A stretch of 64,000 bases of DNA from Paragordius varius (lineage: Eukaryota; Nematomorpha): positions 6,014,001 through 6,078,000 of the forward strand of contig OZ176054.1 of NCBI GenBank assembly GCA_964247055.1, read 5' to 3'. The position numbers and the translations under genes were made by a program. The stretch's first letter is position 1, and every line of letters begins with the position of its first letter. The notes beneath the pieces were generated by a model. That model was not told where the DNA came from, searched no databases, and saw nothing but the letters and a program-made list of their open reading frames with translations. Of this stretch, positions 34,301 to 44,579 are shown one piece after another.

Positions 34301-37300
34301 ATAGTTTCTTTTTCATCATTGTACATTTGTTGAGAATGTCTTTTTGTCGTTCTATTTGTTCTTTAAGTGTTTGATTTGTCTTAGCCAATTCCGTATTATA
34401 TTGTGCGAGTTCATTATTAGTCTATTAATATTAAAACATTGTTAATTATTCTGGCAATTATTGTTTTTATGATTATACTGTAAAAAGATAAAATTACAAT
34501 TACCTACCTTTTTTAATTCTTCAATGATTGAATTTTTTTGTAACATTTCTGTTGTCCGATGTGTTTCGATTTGCCGCAATGATTCAATCGTTAAATCAGT
34601 CTAATCATTCAACAAATATAGTCACACCAATAATTAACTCTTAAATAAAACTCAACGTAAAACAAATCAAATTAACCCTAAAAATGAATTGTTTTAGGAC
34701 AAAATTAAAATTGAGATTACATATTTTTTTTACATTATCTGTTTTTCCAATCGAGTTTTACATTTAATTAAAAAATTTAGATTTTTGGTGTCAATGTGAA
34801 TATTAATTTAAATAGGTTTTTTTCATAAAAAAACCTTAATATAGTATAAAAACAAAAGAAAAATGATAACTTATGATAAAAACAAATGGAAATTGCTTGC
34901 TCCAAAACACATAATTCTCTTACAGTAAAAACAAAAATTAGAAAGTTAAACGTTAAAATCAAATAAATCTCTTTTTAATAATGTTTTGCCAATTTACATC
35001 CATATTCTCTATTCAACCCAAAACGGTAGTAATATATATATTTAAATTATTGGTCGTTTATTTGGGTTTTGTTTTTACGTATTTTCAATTTTAATGTAAT
35101 TTTCTGTGCAAGATAGTTCAATTAGAGTATAAAAACAAAATATCTACCTGAACTGTTTTCATCACTAAATTTATGGGTGAAGTTTGTAGAGTGGTAGGTA
35201 AAATTGTTGAAATACTATTAGGAGAGATTAATGCAATATTATTATCCAATTGGGTATTATTATTATTATTATTATTGATATTGTGGCTTATGTTTTTATT
35301 ATTGCATGGTGTCAATGTATGAATACTAGTAGCTAATTTACTGCCATTTGAATTATTATTTTTTGAGCTTGTTGATTTAGAAGAAACTGGTTGTTGTATT
35401 TTAGAATCAACCACCATATTTTGTAGATTAAAATTAGCCATTGCTTTCGTTACAACAGTAGTATGGGATAAATTGGTGAGATTTAGGGGTCCATTCTGAT
35501 TATTAATGTTATTGACCGAATAATTATTGTTTAAATTGCTGTTGGCGTTAGTGATTGATGAAAGTGAACTGCTAGAATTGGAATCTAAGGCAAAGATAGC
35601 GAAAAATATTTTTATAGATATATAAAACATATTAGAAATGTAAATCATTAACACAATCAATTATACATTTACTATTGTAATCATTTGAATTATATGGAAA
35701 CATAGCTAAATTTTTAAAAAATTGTCTTTTGGTTAAGGTGTAAAGTCAAAAAAATAAAATTACTTTTGGGTGTTTGTGAGGATCCACTATTAGAACTAAT
35801 CACTGGAGGCAACGTCATGTTTCCTCCTTTATTTAGAGCAGCATTGGATTTTTGATTCAAAGAGGCAGTTTCTAAATTAAATTTAAAATATATCAAATTA
35901 TTTAATATTAACAATTGACTAATATCACTTTTAAAACAAAAAATATAAGAATATACAAGAGCCATATTTGTAAATACCAAATCGTTAATGTTTTGTATAA
36001 ACTTTAAAAAATTCCATGTAAAGGTAAAGTTAACAAAAATATCCAAAAAATAGAAAATTGTAATGAAAATACAAAGGATATGTGAAACCCTTGGTCCAGG
36101 ATAATCGCAGACTAGTTTGCGCTCATTAGTAACGTGATACTATGTGAAAACTCCAAGTCAAATACTTTAATGGAAATTAACAAGCATGAAGTCTACGATT
36201 CCTACCAAATTTTAGAATAATTCTTAATTTTTGTGCATTTATCCAGAGGTGAGGAACCAAAACAATGGAACCGGAACATAAAATCGTGAAAAAAGTTTAG
36301 TGCAAAATCATTTGATTCGAAACAGTGTTTTCAAATTGAGTCGGAAACTAACCGTTTTCATTTCTAATTTCAATCCTTAAAACTCATTACATTCAAGCGT
36401 ATTTTTTCTTAACCGCTCCCTCTGAAAAAGTGAGTTTTAACTTAAACATATTTCAGCATCTGACAACAAAATAAGGTTAAAATTAAAATGGTAAAAACAA
36501 AATGAAAAAACTAAAAAAACTTTTATATAAAAAAAACATAATTTTTGATCCTTGATTTTATAAATACTAATTATATAATAGCAATGTAAATATAATTAAA
36601 TGCCCGTTCTTTATTTTGCAACCGAAAAAAAGTAATATTAAATCAGATTCAAAATATTTGGTTGTCCAAAAAATAACAGTCTTTTGGTTAAGTTTGAATA
36701 GTAAATATATATAATATTATAAAACCTTTTCGATTATGATGATAATGGTTTCTAACTGTACTAACAACACCATCTGCGCTATTGGGGATATTTAAGGCCG
36801 TTACGGATGACTTATAATTTTGATTTATCTGTCCAGTGGTTGTGGAACTCGACATATTGATATTATTGGCAGAAGTTCTATTGTTGGTGATATGATCTGA
36901 TTGTTCATCATTAAGTTGATGATTGAAATTGTTTAAAGGGGCGGTGAGTGGAGAATCTTGATGAACCGCTTGGAAAAGGTAACCCGAATTTGGAACGGGG
37001 TATAAGGGTTGTGGAGAAACAATATTTTGCTGTAAAAGATATAGAGTAAAGATAAAGTATTAAATTAATCGAATGTATATATTTTATCAAATATTTAAAA
37101 ATAAACCGTGTTTGATTTGTTAATGTGCTGTTTTGGACTATTCTGATGCTAAATATTAAATTCAAAAAGAATACCTTAAAATAATCATTGATTTTTCTAG
37201 CATTTATTTCAACTTGTTGAACGGAAATATTTTTATCTACAGCATAAAAATAATTAAAAAACTTTCTTCATGTGATTTATCCACCCGCCGTTTTCTTTTT

Positions 37301-37644
37301 CTTTCTGTCAAAAATTGTTTATCCTTATCCTATTATAAATAAAAAGTTATACATTATCTGAAACTAAGGTAGAATTAAGATCCTTTCCTATGCTAGATTC
37401 GGTACTGGCAGCACTTTGGTTGGAATCTGTGGTAACAGTATTATTGGAATAAGGTTGAGAATAGCTTGAAGCAGGTAATATAATAGAATTTGGCGATGTT
37501 GATAACTCGGATGTAGGATTAATCATACTGGATGAATTATGACTTAAATTCTATAAAACAATAAAATAAAAATACTTTTGTGCCTAAGAATCTAGCTTCT
37601 AACAATTCTTGCTTTCTAGGATCTATACTTTGAAAATCATTCAT
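28373..37644 (-). CDS. TLK: Tousled-like serine/threonine kinase
   Basis: Nuclear kinase; family members phosphorylate the chaperone ASF1 during replication-coupled chromatin assembly. Exons (5' to 3'): 37576-37644, 37353-37550, 37263-37329, 37175-37236, 36726-37029, 35764-35871, 35148-35584, 34508-34600, 34290-34421, 33903-34039, 33184-33353, 32497-32746, 31635-31799, 31428-31509, 30959-31140, 30154-30323, 29401-29539, 29176-29287, 29011-29118, 28373-28585; 1065 aa with all phases agreeing. It opens with [19 protein letters not shown], close to vertebrate TLK. KINDYFK and a basic patch follow, then Asn/Ser-rich spacers, a coiled coil (about 445-540) and the TLK signature [12 protein letters not shown]. 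The kinase domain (about 740-1010) has LGKGGFSEV, lysine in [18 protein letters not shown] and TDFGLSK. The tail is poly-Asn. Introns 1-3 are 25, 23 and 26 nt; the other sixteen are 57-854 nt. Length exceeds the ~770-aa human protein because of low-complexity expansions. Confidence 0.93.
28651..28811. mobile_element. hAT-like MITE in the last kinase intron
   Basis: Begins GGGGGAGTCCAACATAAAT, then TGTGGGCCGAGA, and ends CAGAAGGCCGCGTGTGGACAT. Start and end are rough inverted repeats (GAGTCCAACA with TGTGGACA, GGGCC with GGCCGC). Related to the foldback loop segments at 19110 and 21637. Confidence 0.5.
36076..36165 (-). repeat. partial, rearranged second copy of the hammerhead-like repeat
   Basis: Shares GGATATGTGAAACCC, AATCGCAGACTAGTTT and CTCATTAGTA with 16516-16585. 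The stem II segment is missing, and the part with TGTGAAAACTCCAAGTCAAAT is inverted compared with the first copy. It lies in the 854-nt intron of the kinase gene, on the kinase transcript's sense strand. Confidence 0.55.
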
Positions 37645-38800
37645 AATTTTATTTTTGATAAAAAAAATCAGGCATTGGCTATTTATGTATATTTTTAACA
37701 GCTGAAAACAAATGCAACAATATGTAAATTTTATTTCTGATGAGAATTTATCAAATATATTTATAATATATTTGTATATATCTAAAATAATTATAAATAT
37801 TAAATTATATATGATAACAAAAATATTAATATATAATTTTTTTTATTGAGTATGGCAATATTTAACCCAGCAGTATGTCAGATTTTATAAGATTGTTTTA
37901 CAATAAGCAATGAGTTTTTTTATGCGGCTATTGCTAAACAAAATACCTATATATATAAATCTCAAATAGCATTTATAATTAAAAATGAGTGAATAACTTA
38001 AAATTTATTACGTGAAATTTAAATGTAACTATAATTATATTTTGTGTCATACAAATCATGAAAAAATTACGTGCATCAAATCGGAAGATTTAAAAATATC
38101 ATGAGGAGTTAAAATTTCTATGACAATATAACAGGATTATTATGTGATTTTGATTTTCAAACTTACGAGTGATATGTCCATAATAGCAAAATTTGCGCAC
38201 ATATTGCTAAATATATTATTTTCATAAAAGCTAAATTCTTTTTTCCAAAATATATCTTAATGTATCGTAAACTTTTAATATAAATCTTTAAATCCGAAAG
38301 TTTCAAATTTTCGAAACCCGTCCAAAACGAGCAGTTTCTACTCAAAATTGTGAAATAAATTTTACCATAAGGACTCGAAAATATATTAAATTTTAAATAA
38401 TAAAAAAGATATAGAAAAAATTTAAAAATTTATAAAAATTGTTTTGCTTTTATGTAGTTTATAATATATTTTTAGGTGAGATTTTTGGGAATGAAGCATT
38501 TGACTTCCACCAAAAAATTATGTTTAGCACTTCACCACTTATTGGGATAGCTTTATAATTAGGAACAATTTAAAATTTGATTAAATTAATAAGTAATTAA
38601 GGTATCAGCCCAAATTTAAAAATATGGTTTCACCTTTTAGGCGTATTCAAATAAAATCTTAAAAATAAAGTGTAAAAAATCATCAAACTTTTTTGGGGCC
38701 ATTTCTCTATTTTCAGAGCTAATTCAAAGTCAAATGAATCCATATGGTAGAAAATGTAAAAGAATAAATAAGCTTTCAGGCTATATTTTTCGCAAAAACT

Positions 38801-38858
<58 letters not shown>

Positions 38859-39919
38859 ATAAATATTAGCTCTTTGTTTCAATCGTGTTATCATGTTGAA
38901 AGACTCTAGAAGGTATAAAATTTTAAAAATATATATATTTTATCTTATACACATAGAGGAGAAAAATGTTTGATAATCTAAATTTAACTAAAGGAATTTT
39001 CGAAACAGTAGTATTTATTTGAAAATTAAGCTGTGGAATATAACAATGTCATCGCGGGAAAAAAATGAAAATGTAATGAATTGTCTCCTCTAATCAAAAT
39101 AATGTTTAGAATCAAATATAACTCCGGCTAACAAATTATCTAACGGTTAAGGTATATTTTGAAACGATGGCAAATACACTTTACCCCAAACATAACACAA
39201 TTCTTGACATTCATTTTTAAATCTCAAAGCAATACAATAAGAAGTAACTACACTCATTGTATCAATATTAACAGTTAGGTCAAACTATCCAGAAAACTAT
39301 GATGTGTTAAATGACAATAGTTAAAAAATTGATTCTGGTCCAATCAAAAATATTTCTATGTAGTTTTTAGCGGTTCCAAATGTAAATTAATTTTAAGGAG
39401 ATATGATATCGAGTTTGCACATAACCATCTATTGTCAAAAAGCTTTGCATATTTACATCGAGTGGATCTTAACCTACAAGCCGAGACAAAAATTGCGCTG
39501 GGCTAAATTTTACTGAAAAACATTTATTAATTTAATATTGGCCTAGGTTGCGGCCATTTGTCGTTATATCCGTATTGGTATTAGATTATCTCTTCGCTTT
39601 TATATTGGTGGATTGATTTTAGAATGTTGTATTATTAAGTGTAGGTTATCTAAATGGAAAAAATGGTACCAAGCGACAACACAAGCACTTTCAATAATTG
39701 CAATTCTGTGGAATTTTTCTAGTAATTTTTGACAATCAGTTTTATGGGATTGGTAGTTAATTATATCAATCAATGAATAAGGTCATAAGGGTTATTATAC
39801 CAACATTTGGTGAATATTGACCAATTTGAGTGTCAAATTATTAGTAAGAACTTTCAAATTCAAAATGAGTGAGGCATTATAATTTATTTATTGTTTTAAA
39901 AGAAATGAGTCAGTTAGAG
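37645..39919. other. 5' flank of the kinase gene, R1 copy and (AT)n tract
   Basis: The promoter and any 5' UTR of the kinase should lie just above 37644. An R1 copy is at 38400-38600. A 54-bp (AT)n run occupies 38803-38856. No exons were found; 39600-39900 contains only AT-rich text. Confidence 0.45.
38803..38856. repeat. (AT)n microsatellite
   Basis: Uninterrupted AT dinucleotides over about 54 bp, the longest simple repeat in the window. A shorter one is at 43141-43170. Confidence 0.95.
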
Positions 39920-41512
39920 CAGTGGTTACCAAATGGTAGGCAATTCTAGGAATAATCTAGGGAGAAGGCGCGTGATATTTGGAGATGCATCGTTAAATCT
40001 ATGTTTTAAATGGACATTTAACTTACCAATAAGTATATTTACAGTTCATATAAGCAGTTCCCTTCAGGAAGGGACATTAGAGTCAAAAATTCAACTATTA
40101 AAAATCACTTTGCTTATATATATGAAACTTAATTTTTTCATATTCAAATACATACATTTAAATATTCTAAAATTGTATAATATGAAAATTATATATATAT
40201 ATAAATACACTTTGATTATCGTATATATTGGATTGATCTTATGATAATGGCGAACAAGGTTTTGCTACGTGATTCCTACTAAATTCAAAGAATGTATCAC
40301 AGTTGACAAATATTTCTCTTTTAATTTTTTTCCAAAATTCTTTGTTGAATGCATAAAATGGGACCCGACATCACAGCTGCATTATCATAACTTGACATCT
40401 ACAATTCGATAACTGAATATTATCCATAATTAGATTTTCTAAAACTCCCTTTTCAATCGACATTGCATTTTTGTTATACAACTGAAAAAAACCCAAAAGG
40501 GGATTCTTTTATCAACAACTTTCTCTTTCTCATAATCAATAAACACATACCTGACACTTAAAAATTTGTTCTCGGTGGGCTATATCTGGCGTTGAATCAA
40601 ATATAATATAATATTGATTAACTCTTGAAGCGAAAAGATTTATAAATTCGTTTTGGATTTGAGTGAACATAGGATAAAGTGCAAGGAGATTTAATGTTTC
40701 TCATGTGTTCTCCAATTATTGGGTCAAACTGAGCTGAGAGTTTTATAAAGATAAGATTTAGTGCTGAGTCATATAGATACATTTAACTTTCAACATGTCC
40801 TCGAAAAGGGAGATTTTGGGTAATTATAAATTTTTTGTAGGCCAATATTCGATGTAAAATATTTCGCCATCGATTCTTTACCGATTGTATATGAGCTTCT
40901 AGAGCAGAATCAATTCATGTTTTATTTATTAATCTTTCTGACTCTTTCCAAGTAGTAAATGCTCTCCTATGATTGAGGCTATTTTCATGATGGATTAATT
41001 TATCTTTTTCTCGATTGAGAATGTGGTAAAAAATTAGATTTATCAAAAAGTAGGCAATAAAAAACAATACGCAGATCTGTTCTTTGATGAATAAAAAAGC
41101 CAAAACCTCTCATCAAATCCTTTTTTTACCGACACATCGAAAAAACTAAGATTGGGGCATTGAATGATACTTTTTTGTTTTAAAGATATTGCATTTATTT
41201 TGAAATCTTTGAGATCTACGAATAATCATTTCTGTGCGAAGTTAATTAGATATTACGGGAACATTATTATTAAAAACATTATTATATAGTGCTTGGAATT
41301 ACAAATGGTACATTTGTAGTTTTCCTATTTCTATTTATTGGATCATTAACTAGGGTTTCAGGTGCATTTAAGTTAATATTAAGGGGTACCGTTATGATTG
41401 TGTCGCATATTTTCAGTGTTATGGTCAAATATTTTCGTTTAAGTTCATACTCATTCGCATTTTATTTGTTTTATTCGCTTCCTGGTTTCGTTTCCTATTT
41501 GTGTAACCGCTG
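39920..41512 (-). mobile_element. hAT element with ZMYM/DUF4371-type transposase, decayed
   Basis: Ends CAGTGGTTACCAAAT and ATTTGTGTAACCGCTG are imperfect inverted repeats of the hAT kind. Flanking octamers AGTTAGAG (39912-39919) and AGTTTAGG (41513-41520) agree at six of eight positions, as expected for an aged 8-bp target duplication. The 1.59-kb interior encodes a broken transposase on the minus strand. The element is shorter than typical autonomous hATs and lacks the catalytic C-terminal part. Confidence 0.75.
40250..41180 (-). pseudogene. hAT transposase relic (DUF4371/ZMYM1-like)
   Basis: Recognisable blocks in order on the minus strand: FDERFWLFYSS (zinc-finger TTF-like part), HHENSLNHRRAFTTWKES, RWRNILHRILAYKKFI, NLPFRGH, FDPIIGEHMRNI, NEFINLFASRVNQYYIIFDS followed by TPDIAHREQ, then NCRCQ and YDNAAVMSG. 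These match the conserved order of ZMYM1-like hAT proteins (NLAFRGH, FDPVMREHL, IIFDCTPD, GQSYDNAANMSG). The blocks lie in different frames, with at least three frameshifts and several stops, so it is inactive. The C-terminal dimerisation region is not visible. Confidence 0.75.
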
Positions 41513-43135
41513 AGTTTAGGCATTGATATCTGATGAAAGTGAAAATAATAAAAAATACAGGGCTATATAAATAATAAAAACCTACCTTGTTAGAGATGAA
41601 ATGATATTGGGTTTTAAATAAATAAAATTGGGTTTTGGAATAGAATATGAGTAAAATAAAATTGCAATTAATTATATGAATAATTTTTAAACAGATAGAG
41701 AAGATAATTAAAATGTATGCAATAAAAGGATTAAGAAACGTTTTTTAAGCGAAATAAGTTTGCACGTGTTGAAGGGAATACTACATGGAAGTTGTTTTTC
41801 GCATAATTTTGCTCTTCTCATTTATATAATTTTTATATTATTTTAAGGATTATCACGTGAATTGATGAAAAATTCTACTTAAAAGTTGTTATTATTTTTG
41901 CATAATTTATTTAAATAAAATTTATTTAGGCGCCGCTAAATAACAGCGCCCGGGGCATGATGCATCCCTTCCCCCTTCGTGGAGGGTAAATATAAAAATG
42001 CGCTCTGCCTGAATTCGATACAGAAAAATCATTAATGAAATATTGATTCATGTAAACCACTAATTTGTATAGGGGGTATTTTAGGAGGGGGATGCCCTAT
42101 CAACCAAATTCCAAGGCCATTTGTTTTAATTATTTTTTGAGAAAACGCCATCTTTATAATAGATAACAATTTTAATCAAAGTTCTGAGATTCAGTACAAA
42201 TGAATTTAATAGAAAAAGCGTTACAATATCGTATATGTATAGAGTCTAATCATGCCTCAAAACAGAATGAGTGCGCTTTAACAAAACTTAAAATTAAATT
42301 TTTAAGCAAAACAATTTAGTCGGAAAAAACTTATTTTGCGATGTTAAAATTTTTATTGAACAATCTCGGTATTTTAAAATTTGTTTTAAGAGAACTATAC
42401 CATTATTATAATAAAGCGCATTTGATTTTTAAATAAATTTAGGTTTATCTTTCCATATTCATTTTTTTCCCAATGCCACTAGGGTGACTGCATAAAAAGT
42501 TCAACCTATCCTGTGTGAAAATCAGGTGTTTTATAATAAATTTTTTAATTTTTCAATTGCTAAGTCAAACATATGTGCCGAAAATGACTAAACCATGTTT
42601 AATAAGCTGATTACTGCCTTCCCTAACAACTGAACATTGATTTTAAATGTGATTTTTAACAAACCTGGGGTTACTAGTCTCTCCAATTCGAGGTGTAGGA
42701 CTGTAATAAATGTGTTGTATCTAGGTGTTATAAGTAATACTTTTTTACCAAAACCCAAATTTTAAAAATAAAATTTTTAAATTGATATTCTGAGGTGCGA
42801 GCAGTGTTAAGCATCATCAAATGATATAGAAAAGTGCTTTTATAATATCTGAAAACGTTCTTATACCGTTTCTATCATGGCAAATCAACATTTCTTAGAA
42901 AAATATTTATAGATATTTGGCATATTTTCGATTTTTTGGGCGCAATCTCCTATTTTTTGCGCTTATTTAAAGTCTAGTCCATTTGGGTTAAAGCCCAACT
43001 TTAGAAATCATTTTTTTTTGAAAATATTGTTTTGCTTTAATTTTTATATGGAGTTTATCATGTGTTTTAGTGCTATATTTTGAATTAAAGCATTTAGTTT
43101 TTACTAACGTATGATTAAAAACTTAGAGATTTTGC

Positions 43136-43175
<40 letters not shown>

Positions 43176-43550
43176 ATTTTATATGCAAATGGAATTTTTG
43201 ATAATATTATAAACTTTTTATTTGATGATATTTTACTTATTAACTTTTTCAAATTGGGTAGATACAAAAGAGAATTTTTTTGTAAAAACTCTGCTAAATG
43301 TACAGTAAAAATTGAAATTATACGGACAGGTAAAAATATGAAGAAATATTTTCAAAAGGCATCCATAATTTTTTAAATCTATATTTATAATACAAAAATC
43401 AATCAATTACAATCGTAAAATACATAATTTGTTACCAAATATCTCTATTTTATATTTTGCAGTTTAAAACCGACACTTAAAAATAAGATTCAAAAAGTAT
43501 TTATTTTTATAAATTTTGTCGGTATAATTTCAATTTTTACTTATATTAAA
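41513..43550. other. spacer with a GC-rich transposon-like patch and an R1 copy
   Basis: A conspicuous GC-rich patch at 41930-42005 contains GGCGCCGCT, AGCGCCCGGGGCATGATGC and CCTTCCCCCTTCG. 42640-42740 repeats R2 words found at 6605-6670. 42900-43130 is an R1 copy and 43141-43170 an (AT)n run. No exons found. Confidence 0.45.
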
Positions 43551-43809
43551 TGCATAAAATACATCAAGTTAGTTAACCTTAGACGAGACCAATTTATATA
43601 TTAGATTTGAATACGTTTTGATGACCTTTTATATATGAGTTAAACTATTGTATCAATTTTGTATTGAACCTGCACACGTTATTTTACCTTGGTTTAACAT
43701 GCATATATTATATCCACAAAAGTATATAAACATTGCAAACTGTATATTTTAGTTTTTTGCATTTTATCTCAATAAATCTTATTGTTTTACGGTTTCTCGA
43801 TTTACTACA
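43551..43809 (+). repeat. 5' LTR
   Basis: Nearly identical to 47570-47834 from AATACATCAAGTTAG to CTCGATTTACTACA. It contains a TATATAAACATTG promoter-like box and an AATAAA signal near its 3' end. Confidence 0.88.
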
Positions 43810-43811
43810 TT

Positions 43812-43830
43812 TGGCGCGGTCGATTTTTTT
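43812..43830 (+). other. primer-binding-like site
   Basis: TGGCGCGGTCG begins two bases after the LTR, the usual place and style (TGGCGC...) of a tRNA-primed minus-strand start in this family. The tRNA was not identified. Confidence 0.6.
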
Positions 43831-43849
43831 TTCCTCATTACATTCGCGC

Positions 43850-44560
43850 ATGGAGAAATTAAGTCTGGAAGCCTATGATCCCGCAACTAGCTTTGATGAT
43901 TATATCGATTATATAAAGAGAATGTTAAAAGTGAAATTAATTCCAGAAGATGACGAAACAAAAAAAACTTATTATTGGCCTACATTGGTCTATCGCATAT
44001 TCCAAAGTTGAGGAAATTCTTTTATCCCGTACTGTTAGAGGAAGTGGGCTGGGATGCTTTGGTAGCAGCTGAGAAAAAATATTTGCTCCGACATACAATG
44101 TGTTTGCCGCCAGGTTCCAGTTTACGCAACTCCGAAGGGAAGCCACGGAATCAGTGATGGATTTTTTGATTCGAGTAAAGGAATGTGCTGCCCGGTGCAA
44201 CTTTGGGCAAGATGCAATGCTAAGAATCAGAGATGGGTTTGCGGGAGGGTTACAACTCAAAAGATTGGTGTTCACAAAATTTCCAGATGCAATGGTTGAT
44301 GGGAAACCGGTTACGTTGGAGATGGTGGTAGAAATGGCAATGGCGTACGAAAAGGCGGACAGTTGTTTGGTTGATCAGGGTCCCGACAATAAGCAGGTTA
44401 TGATGATAAGAAAAAAATGTGGAAAATGTGGATACGTGTATGCGATCAACTGGTGTCCCGCTTCAAACAAGGAGTGTTACCGATGCAAAGGACGTGGTCA
44501 TTTTGGCAGGTGTTGCCGGCGCGTTAATATACTGAATGGTAACAATAATAATAATGAAGC
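43850..44560 (+). pseudogene. gag region of the LTR element (fossil)
   Basis: Capsid-like sequence followed by two closely spaced cysteine clusters, the second being a CYRCKGRGHFGRCC zinc knuckle, then an Asn-run linker. Part of the broken element; not an intact gene. Confidence 0.75.
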
Positions 44561-44579
44561 CCGAACGCAAGCAAGTCTG

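Noticed and set aside
41289-41513. 74-codon plus-strand frame
   Set aside because: It is antisense to the N-terminal part of the hAT element and ends at its terminus.
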